A DNA stretch of 12,346 nt from Planctomycetaceae bacterium. GTDB lineage: Bacteria; Planctomycetota; Planctomycetia; Pirellulales; Thermoguttaceae. The stretch is from the NCBI GenBank assembly GCA_031261125.1, contig JAISJZ010000333.1, positions 1 through 12,346 on the forward strand, in the 5' to 3' direction. This document shows positions 7,630-12,346 of this stretch, one piece after another. The translations under genes were made by a program, and so were the position numbers. The stretch's first letter is position 1; every line of letters begins with the position of its first letter. The notes beneath the pieces are model-generated. The model ran no database searches. It saw only the letters and a list, made by a program, of their open reading frames with translations, and was not told the origin of the DNA.

Positions 7630-7651
7630 CAGATAATTATTTTTCTGTCAA
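7623..7651 (-). promoter_or_regulatory. Near-consensus sigma70-type promoter for carA
   Basis: Read on the minus strand, a perfect -35 box TTGACA (7651-7646) is followed by exactly 17 bases and a -10 box TACAAT (7628-7623), one base from consensus. Transcription should start near 7616, giving a leader of about 38 bases before the carA ATG at 7578. The spacer is AT-rich. This is the best promoter in the window. Confidence 0.8.
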
Positions 7652-7666
7652 ACAGTACGCCCATCA

Positions 7667-8779
7667 ATGTTTTATGCAGTTATTTTGTGCGGAGGTTCCG
7701 GCACTCGGCTGTGGCCCGAAAGCCGGCAGAACCGCGCCAAACAATTCCTGTCCTTCAACGAAGACGGGCAAACAATGTTTGCTGCCGCCGTCCGCCGTTT
7801 GCAAATGCTGATTCCCGTTGAAAACGTCCGGGTTTTGACGGGACAAATGATGATTCCGCAAATCAACGCTTCGGTTCCCGACTTGAAACCGGAACATATT
7901 CTTGCCGAACCTGCGGCGCGAAACACCGCACCGTGCATCGGTTGGGCGGCGGCAAAACTGCTGAAGGACGACCCCGATGCGGTGATGGTTGTTCTGCCGT
8001 CTGACCACGTTATTCAGCCGGCGGACAAATTCTGTCATACATTGCAGTTTGCCGCTGAACTCGTTGCCGGGCAGCCGGAGTTGCTCATCACGCTGGGTAT
8101 TAAACCGTCGTTTGCGTCAACATCTTACGGCTACATTCAGCGCGGCGAACCGCTGCGGACACCGGTTGCCGAAAAATGGAAAACGCTTACCGTACCGTAC
8201 AGCGTTGTCAGGTTTCACGAAAAACCGGAACAGGACGTTGCGGAACAATTCGTTGCGTCCGGCAAATTTAACTGGAACGCCGGTATTTTCGTTTGGAAGG
8301 CGAAAACGGTTTTGGACTTGCTGCACCGGTTTGAACCGGAAATCGGTGCTGCGTTGGACAAAATGGCCGCAGCGTTTGATACGCCGCAGGAACAGTATGT
8401 TTTGGAGGCGGTGTTTCCGGCGATAAAAAAGATTTCGATTGACTATGCCGTGATGGAGCGGGCGGAACGCATCGCCGTATTGGATGCAGCGTTTTCGTGG
8501 GACGATGTCGGAACGTGGTGTTCGCTTGACCGGCTTTATGCGGACAAGAAGGACGCCGCCGGCAATTTGGCAATCGGAACAAAAGTGATAGCACTGAATT
8601 CCCGGAACAATATCGTCCGCGGCAGCGATGCGGGTAAAGTGATTGCTTTGCTCGGCTTGAACGATATTGTTGTCGTTCAAACCGCTGATGCAACGCTCAT
8701 CGTAAAGAAAGACCAAGAAGAGTCCGTGCGGAATGTGATTGACGAATTAAAAAAGCGGAACTGGAATGATTTTTTGTAA
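7667..8779 (+). CDS. manC: Mannose-1-phosphate guanylyltransferase (single-domain)
   Basis: The enzyme makes GDP-mannose from GTP and mannose-1-phosphate in the cytoplasm, supplying activated mannose for polysaccharides, glycolipids or glycoproteins. The nucleotidyltransferase signature GGSGTRLWP is at residues 9-17, followed by 'KQFLSF'. Other family blocks are 'AEPAARNTAPCIGWAA', 'VVLPSDHVI', the E185-K186-P187 motif, 'NWNAGIFVWKA' (from 202) and 'WDDVGTW' (278-284). At 370 residues it has the nucleotidyltransferase part and short C-terminal region only. It lacks the phosphomannose isomerase domain found in bifunctional enzymes of about 470 residues. The ATG at 7667 starts directly at the first beta strand and has no clear Shine-Dalgarno. 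Its promoter must share the 88-base region divergent from carA, where I see no good plus-strand -35/-10 pair. The gene symbol follows function, since naming of this subfamily varies. Confidence 0.92.
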   Translation: MFYAVILCGGSGTRLWPESRQNRAKQFLSFNEDGQTMFAAAVRRLQMLIPVENVRVLTGQMMIPQINASVPDLKPEHILAEPAARNTAPCIGWAAAKLLKDDPDAVMVVLPSDHVIQPADKFCHTLQFAAELVAGQPELLITLGIKPSFASTSYGYIQRGEPLRTPVAEKWKTLTVPYSVVRFHEKPEQDVAEQFVASGKFNWNAGIFVWKAKTVLDLLHRFEPEIGAALDKMAAAFDTPQEQYVLEAVFPAIKKISIDYAVMERAERIAVLDAAFSWDDVGTWCSLDRLYADKKDAAGNLAIGTKVIALNSRNNIVRGSDAGKVIALLGLNDIVVVQTADATLIVKKDQEESVRNVIDELKKRNWNDFL

Positions 8780-8788
8780 GCGGTTTTA

Positions 8789-8816
8789 GAAATGAAGCAA
8801 AGAACGCTTTCATTTC
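8789..8816 (+). terminator. Hairpin downstream of the guanylyltransferase gene
   Basis: GAAATGAAGC (8789-8798) pairs with GCTTTCATTTC (8806-8816) apart from one bulged base, around a 7-base loop, starting 10 bases after the stop codon. No run of T follows, so it is not a canonical intrinsic terminator. It may stabilise the 3' end or be a weak or factor-assisted terminator before the membrane protein gene. Confidence 0.35.
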
Positions 8817-8876
8817 ACCCGCTGACATCACTGTTGTTTCTGAAATGTTAACGTCAACACAACCCAGCCATAAACG

Positions 8877-10697
8877 ATGCCGCGGAAACAAATTCATCAA
8901 CTTCAAACGCTTTTAGAAATTGTTTGTGTTTTTGCCGTATTTGCGGTCTTCGGCGGGTTTCCGATTCCCGACTCAAACGAGCCGTACTACATCAGCAAAG
9001 CCATCAACTTTTGGAACCCCGGTTATCTTCCCGATGATGCATTCTTGCAGAGCAAGGATTCCCACTGGGCGTTTTACGCCGCTTTCGGCTGGTTATCGTT
9101 CTTTCTTTCTCCGCACGGGACGGCAGTTGCCGGCCGCTGCATCACTTGGCTTATGTTAGCATACAGTTGGCGGCGGTTGAGTTTCGCTCTCGTTCCCGTC
9201 CGCTGGTCGGCAATTTTCACGGCAGCAGCGTTAGCATATTATGTTGATTCGTTCAATATGGCAGGCGAATGGCTCGTCGGCGGTATCGAAGGCAAATCCT
9301 TTGCGTTTCCATTCGCCTTTCTTGGTTTGGAAGCAATGGTGCGGGGAAAATGGAACCGGGTTTGGCTCTTTCTCGGTACCGCTTCAGCGTTTCACGTTCT
9401 CGTCGGCGGCTGGTCAGTCATCGCCGCAATGTGCGTGCTGCTTGTAACCAATCGGCAAAAACTTTCTGCCGTTTCGTACCGTTCGTTCTGTCCGCTTTTT
9501 ATCGGCGGTTTCATTTCGCTGTTCGGTCTCATTCCTGCTTTGCTGCTGGACTACGGCGCGCCGCGGGATATTGTTGCCCAGGCGCATCAGATTTATGTGT
9601 TTGAACGGCTGTATCATCATCTCGACCCTGCCCAACTGCCGTGGATTTTCATTACCCGGTTTCTGCTTTTGGCAATGCTTTGGATGGTGTTGTGCCGGCG
9701 GAAACCCGCGGCGGAGCCGGCGGGACGAAACGGAGATAATCAACGCTGGAAACGTTTTGAACTTTTCATTTGGGGAACACTGCTGTTGTCGTTTATCGGA
9801 CTTGCCGTTTCGTTCGGCTTGCGGTGGGACAAACCGCTGGCGGCGGAAATTCTGCGGTTCTACTGGTTCCGCCTTGCTGACATTACCGTTCCGATGGGCG
9901 TTGCACTCGGCGCAATGCGGCGGTTAGCGGATGACGGAAAATGGATAAAAAATGACGGCTTCAATTCCCTGCTTTCCGTTCGCCGTTCTTCATTGCTTTT
10001 TCTTCCTTTCTTCATTTATCTTCTTGCCGATTATTTACTGTTCGGGCGGTTCTTTTTTTCGTGGACTGTACCGGCAGACCAAGGGATTCCGTGGTGCATC
10101 GCGGTACTTTTTTGCGGAATGATGCTGTACCTGTTATCAAAGTTAAAAAACGGCTCCTTACCCCTTATTCCTTATCAATTTTTACTTTGTGCGGTTATCC
10201 TGTTTTACGCACCGTTCAGTTCGTTCAAGAATTACGCCGACCAGCGGACGCGGTTCGCTTTTTCCCGCAGCGAATCCGGTAATCCGTCGGTTGCGTATTA
10301 TTGGCAGGACGTTTGCCGATGGATTGCCGACCCGGCACATACGCCGGAGACCGCAAAATTTTTAGTACCGCGGGACGCTTCGACGTTCCGGTGGTTTGCG
10401 AACCGCAGCAATATCGGAATTTGGAAAGACATACCGCAAGACGCTGCCGGCATCGTTGCGTGGTACGAGAAAATGCACGATTTGTATTTCTACCGGAACG
10501 AAGACGGCAAATGGTGCGGCGACCGGTCGTTGACGATTCTTTTATGGTGGAAAACGCCGGAAGAACTTGAAGGACTTCGGAAGAAGTACGGTTTTGATTA
10601 CATCGTTTGTGCCGCTTATCCCGAACTTCCGCAGCACCCGGATTGGCAGCCGGTTTATAAAAACGAACTATTCGTTGTCTATCGCTGCCGGAGATGA
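8877..10697 (+). CDS. Polytopic membrane protein, planctomycete family, possibly GT-C-like (DUF6798-like)
   Basis: This 606-residue protein has roughly ten or more hydrophobic segments, at about residues 10-30, 65-80, 83-96, 105-123, 138-152, 157-190, 205-228, 255-270, 295-315, 375-392, 402-421 and 434-450. A soluble C-terminal domain of about 150 residues follows. The first loop has 'PDSNEPYYISKAINFWNPGYLPDD', acidic and placed like the first extracytoplasmic loop of GT-C glycosyltransferases, which carries catalytic acids. Other striking blocks are 'EWLVGGIEGKSFAFPFAFLGLEA' and, in the C-terminal domain, 'TFRWFANRSNIGIWKDIPQDA'. I recall the last as typical of the planctomycete DUF6798 family. 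A role in sugar transfer from lipid-linked donors is inference from topology and the GDP-mannose enzyme gene 97 bases upstream. The ATG at 8877 has no strong Shine-Dalgarno. One, perhaps two, heptamer repeat arrays lie in loops at residues 368-373 and 427-433. Confidence 0.8.
   Translation: MPRKQIHQLQTLLEIVCVFAVFAVFGGFPIPDSNEPYYISKAINFWNPGYLPDDAFLQSKDSHWAFYAAFGWLSFFLSPHGTAVAGRCITWLMLAYSWRRLSFALVPVRWSAIFTAAALAYYVDSFNMAGEWLVGGIEGKSFAFPFAFLGLEAMVRGKWNRVWLFLGTASAFHVLVGGWSVIAAMCVLLVTNRQKLSAVSYRSFCPLFIGGFISLFGLIPALLLDYGAPRDIVAQAHQIYVFERLYHHLDPAQLPWIFITRFLLLAMLWMVLCRRKPAAEPAGRNGDNQRWKRFELFIWGTLLLSFIGLAVSFGLRWDKPLAAEILRFYWFRLADITVPMGVALGAMRRLADDGKWIKNDGFNSLLSVRRSSLLFLPFFIYLLADYLLFGRFFFSWTVPADQGIPWCIAVLFCGMMLYLLSKLKNGSLPLIPYQFLLCAVILFYAPFSSFKNYADQRTRFAFSRSESGNPSVAYYWQDVCRWIADPAHTPETAKFLVPRDASTFRWFANRSNIGIWKDIPQDAAGIVAWYEKMHDLYFYRNEDGKWCGDRSLTILLWWKTPEELEGLRKKYGFDYIVCAAYPELPQHPDWQPVYKNELFVVYRCRR
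9976..9996 (+). repeat. Possible heptamer array in a loop of the membrane protein (unit CCGTTCG)
   Basis: CCGTTCG (9976-9982), CCGTTCT (9983-9989) and TCATTGC (9990-9996) follow in 7-base phase, with further T-rich and less similar units after them. They encode part of 'LLSVRRSSLL' in a loop between membrane segments. Only the first two units agree well, so this may be chance in pyrimidine-rich coding DNA. Confidence 0.3.
10157..10177 (+). repeat. Heptamer array in a loop of the membrane protein (unit CTTANNC)
   Basis: Three uninterrupted units, CTTACCC (10157-10163), CTTATTC (10164-10170) and CTTATCA (10171-10177), share CTTA at each start. They encode 'SLPLIPY' (residues 427-433) in the short loop between two hydrophobic segments. 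The reverse complement, GAATAAG and GGGTAAG, has the look of known short tandem repeat units. It is short, but the phase is exact. Confidence 0.5.
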
Positions 10698-10715
10698 TTA
10701 TGCCGTTTAATCATC
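10693..10715. terminator. Bidirectional hairpin over two convergent stop codons
   Basis: GATGATTA (10693-10700) is the exact reverse complement of TAATCATC (10708-10715), with a 7-base loop (TGCCGTT). The stem includes the TGA of the membrane protein gene and most of the TAA of the DUF4912 gene, whose ends are 9 bases apart. The hairpin would form in both transcripts. The stem is AT-rich and lacks a long T run, so termination strength is uncertain. Confidence 0.5.
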
Positions 10716-11969
10716 GTCCGACGGTTCCTGAATCAGTGTTTCGAGAACCCGCGTGTTCCGTTCGACCGACAGAATAACCTGCTGCGTTTCCACGCCGTCG
10801 CTGCCTTCCGCTTTCACCTGAAACATATGACGCTTTTCCGGCAAGGAAAACCGCACTGAAAACGTGCCGTCCGGTTTCAGCGGAATCGGCTCATTGCGAA
10901 TCGAAATCAACACATTCGGACTCGTCTTGCCGTGAATGATGACATCCGCATCGACATCGAATTGGAAATTACGCTGTGTCTGTTCGCCGCTGCTGTACTT
11001 CGATGCCTGATAACGGGACAACAGCGGAGAAGAGACGGAACGCCCCAACTGTTCCTCGAACACTTTTTTCAAGTCCGAATTGGAATCGTTGCCGCCGCTC
11101 AACTTGAAGACCCGCCCCAAATCATCAGCAACGCCCTTCCAGTTTCCGTCGAGTTTTTCCAGTTCGTCAATAACCCGATGCTGCGGCGTTTCAACCGTGT
11201 TGCTTGAAACAACCAGATGAAACTTCTTTTCGCGGGACAAGTAGCCGAGTTCGACGATAAACGCGGACGGCGGATTATCGACATCCAGATACCAGTTATT
11301 CACGCCGCTGTGAATCACAACGCTCCGAAGGTGCTGTCTTTGCGGATTAGCGGAACCGTCGGAGATAAGCCGAAACAACCGCAGAACGGGAATCGCCGTA
11401 TGCCACGACGGACCCATTGCCGCCTTGGCGCGTTCAATCGACTTGGCAGTAACTTCCCAAAAGACGTGAAGCCAATAAGGGTCGCGGACAAGCAAAACAA
11501 GTTTATCGTCTTTTCCCGCGGCGGACGAACCGATGTTGCGGCGGGCTTTCTTCACCTCTTCCGGCAAAGATTGCGGTGCCGAAACGGAGGCGGACAATTC
11601 CCGCATCTGCGGTGCCTCTTTCCGTTGTCCGCCGGGCAGCAGTTTTTTCGGCTTTTTCGTGATGCCGTCCGGTATTTCCGCCGTATTTTCCTGTTTCGGA
11701 GACGGTTTGATAACCTTGGCTGGTTTTATGGACAAGGAGTGCCGTTTTTCGGTAACCGGTCTTGCGGCGGGTTTCTCAACCGGATTCTTGCCGCGCTGGT
11801 CGAAGTAATTTTGAATCACTTCCCGCCCCGCTTTCGTGCGCAGTTTTAACGACAACGCCGAAAGCAATTCCTCTTTGCGCATCTCGTGCCAGCCGGAAAC
11901 AGACAGTCCCTTGGCAAGCGAACCCAACTCTTTGGCAGTCAGCGTATTCAAATCGGCAGTAATCGGCAC
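10707..11969 (-). CDS. DUF4912 domain protein with Rho-N/SAP-like N-terminus
   Basis: The 420-residue product has three parts. Residues 6-45 ('LNTLTAKELGSLAKGLSVSGWHEMRKEELL') resemble a Rho N-terminal or SAP-type helix-turn-helix, often nucleic-acid binding. Residues 55-150 are a basic, Lys/Pro-rich, probably disordered linker. Residues 155-255 are a DUF4912 domain with its hallmark 'LVLLVRDPYWLHVFWEVT' and 'NNWYLDVDNPPSAFIVELGYL'. The C-terminus (about 340-410) is a small beta-rich region ('DVIIHGKTSPNVLISI', 'LKPDGTFSVRFSLP') resembling an Ig-like sandwich. No signal peptide is seen. The start is GTG at 11969, supported by GGAGA five bases upstream. A plausible promoter lies at 12028-12055. 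DUF4912 proteins are known from several phyla without an assigned biochemical role; a role in binding DNA or RNA is inference from the N-terminal motif. Confidence 0.88.
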   Translation of the reverse strand: MPITADLNTLTAKELGSLAKGLSVSGWHEMRKEELLSALSLKLRTKAGREVIQNYFDQRGKNPVEKPAARPVTEKRHSLSIKPAKVIKPSPKQENTAEIPDGITKKPKKLLPGGQRKEAPQMRELSASVSAPQSLPEEVKKARRNIGSSAAGKDDKLVLLVRDPYWLHVFWEVTAKSIERAKAAMGPSWHTAIPVLRLFRLISDGSANPQRQHLRSVVIHSGVNNWYLDVDNPPSAFIVELGYLSREKKFHLVVSSNTVETPQHRVIDELEKLDGNWKGVADDLGRVFKLSGGNDSNSDLKKVFEEQLGRSVSSPLLSRYQASKYSSGEQTQRNFQFDVDADVIIHGKTSPNVLISIRNEPIPLKPDGTFSVRFSLPEKRHMFQVKAEGSDGVETQQVILSVERNTRVLETLIQEPSDDD

Positions 11970-12002
11970 AGTGTTCTCCGTGAACGGTGAAATGACGGTT
12001 TT

Positions 12003-12020
12003 CGGAACAATACAGTTCCG
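12003..12020 (-). promoter_or_regulatory. Hairpin or operator at the start of the DUF4912 transcript
   Basis: CGGAAC (12003-12008) and GTTCCG (12015-12020) are perfect inverted repeats with a 6-base loop. They lie just downstream of the predicted transcription start (about 12021). The repeat would be either an operator near +1 or a stable hairpin at the extreme 5' end of the mRNA, where it could protect the transcript. No regulator is known. Confidence 0.4.
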
Positions 12021-12027
12021 CTGCTAC

Positions 12028-12055
12028 AATATAATAGAAAATTAAGAAAAATCAA
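12028..12055 (-). promoter_or_regulatory. Sigma70-like promoter for the DUF4912 gene
   Basis: On the minus strand, TTGATT (12055-12050) is followed by 16 bases and TATATT (12033-12028), within the most AT-rich stretch of the window. This places the start of transcription near 12021, about 52 bases before the GTG start codon. The match is fair, not perfect, and other -10 registers are possible in this AT-rich stretch. Confidence 0.5.
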
Positions 12056-12058
12056 GTT

Positions 12059-12081
12059 TTTTCTGCAAAGAAAACAGAAAA
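12059..12081 (-). terminator. Weak AT-rich hairpin after the GspF-like gene
   Basis: TTTTCTG (12059-12065) and CAGAAAA (12075-12081) pair perfectly around a 9-base loop, a few bases beyond the stop codon of the GspF-like gene. On the minus strand the hairpin is followed by only two further A bases and then CTTGATT, not a T run. It may be a 3'-end structure; it also lies just upstream of the DUF4912 -35 box. Confidence 0.3.
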
Positions 12082-12084
12082 TAA

Positions 12085-12346
12085 TTAACTGCTTAACGCC
12101 GTTATCAGTTTTATCATCGGCAGAAACATTGCCAGTACCGTGAAACTTGCGAACACAATCACAAACGAATAGCACAACAGCACCAGAATTGTACCGAACA
12201 GCAGTACCGCCGTATCGCCGTCTTCTTCGAGGATTCCGATGCTCTTTTGCAGCACCGCCGGAATCGTGCCGTTATTCTCCGCGGTTTTCACAAACGGAGT
12301 AAGCCAGCCGGGAAACAACAGCGGATAGTGCGGACCAATGCCGGAC
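12085..12346 (-). CDS. GspF/PilC-type secretion or pilus inner-membrane protein, C-terminal part
   Basis: The frame is open to the right edge, so the gene begins beyond the window. The TTG at 12318 is probably just an internal leucine codon. About 86 residues are visible. They match the end of the second GspF repeat: an amphipathic helical stretch ('PFVKTAENNGTIPAVLQKSIGILEED') followed by one long membrane segment ending 'SFTVLAMFLPMIKLITALS'. The closing 'LAMFLP' pattern is typical of GspF and PilC, the polytopic platform proteins of type II secretion and type IV pili. The usual 'GE.TG' motif is replaced here by 'AENNGT'. The gene could form an operon with the DUF4912 gene, but that gene has its own promoter, so co-transcription is uncertain. 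The rest of the secretion locus, if any, lies outside. Confidence 0.75.
   Translation of the reverse strand, partial: SGIGPHYPLLFPGWLTPFVKTAENNGTIPAVLQKSIGILEEDGDTAVLLFGTILVLLCYSFVIVFASFTVLAMFLPMIKLITALSS

Noticed and set aside
7596..7821. Short plus-strand open frames overlapping the carA/manC gap
   Set aside because: They run into the guanylyltransferase gene in a different frame, with no ribosome binding site and no protein-like pattern; shadows of the real gene.
8117..8716. 199-residue open frame on the minus strand inside the guanylyltransferase gene
   Set aside because: Antisense shadow of a well-conserved enzyme gene, with composition typical of a reversed frame.
11217..11849. 210-residue open frame on the plus strand inside the DUF4912 gene
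   Set aside because: It is antisense to a recognisable protein, arginine- and phenylalanine-rich as expected from a shadow frame, and has no start signal.
12085..12318. A complete small membrane protein starting at TTG 12318
   Set aside because: The frame stays open to the window edge, and the content matches the C-terminal end of GspF/PilC, so it is a truncated view of a longer gene.

Overview
This window looks like ordinary chromosomal DNA from a member of the Planctomycetota, possibly a Pirellulales-like lineage of moderate GC content. That rests on protein resemblance only. The twin-arginine TIM-barrel protein with the 'QAKTYFGGG' block, the large membrane protein with 'PDSNEPYYISKA' and 'WKDIPQDA' blocks, and the DUF4912 protein with a Rho-N/SAP-like head are all types I associate with planctomycetes. 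No phage, transposase, CRISPR, rRNA or tRNA gene is visible. Coding density is high, and the longest gap without a gene is 169 bases (4387-4555).

Layout. A plus-strand block opens the window: the 3' end of a gene for a beta-helix-like protein (1-984), a complete mfd transcription-repair coupling factor (1012-4386), a secreted cysteine-rich protein of unknown function (4556-5437), and a Tat-exported sugar isomerase/epimerase-like TIM barrel (5490-6455). This block converges, 7 bases apart, on carA (minus strand, ATG at 7578). carA is divergent from a mannose-1-phosphate guanylyltransferase gene (7667-8779), which is followed by a 606-residue polytopic membrane protein (8877-10697). The membrane protein gene converges on a minus-strand DUF4912 gene (10707-11969). 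The window ends inside a GspF/PilC-type secretion protein gene whose 5' part lies beyond the right edge.

How the genes may work together. Most neighbours are unrelated housekeeping functions: DNA repair, and carbamoyl phosphate for arginine and pyrimidine synthesis. The one suggestive pair is the GDP-mannose-forming enzyme followed by a GT-C-like membrane protein, which would fit extracytoplasmic sugar transfer, but this is inference from adjacency. Two sigma70-like promoters can be read: a near-consensus one for carA (TTGACA, 17 bases, TACAAT) and a weaker one for the DUF4912 gene. Each has an inverted repeat placed where it could affect expression.

The most unusual signal is not a gene. 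At three clear places, and perhaps a fourth, short degenerate arrays of 7-base repeats lie inside reading frames: three in the N-terminal module of mfd, and one (possibly two) in loops of the membrane protein. The repeat units differ from place to place but the period is always 7, and every array is translated without breaking the frame. They resemble the short tandemly repeated repetitive (STRR) sequences known from cyanobacteria. I did not find a convincing new multi-gene system here.
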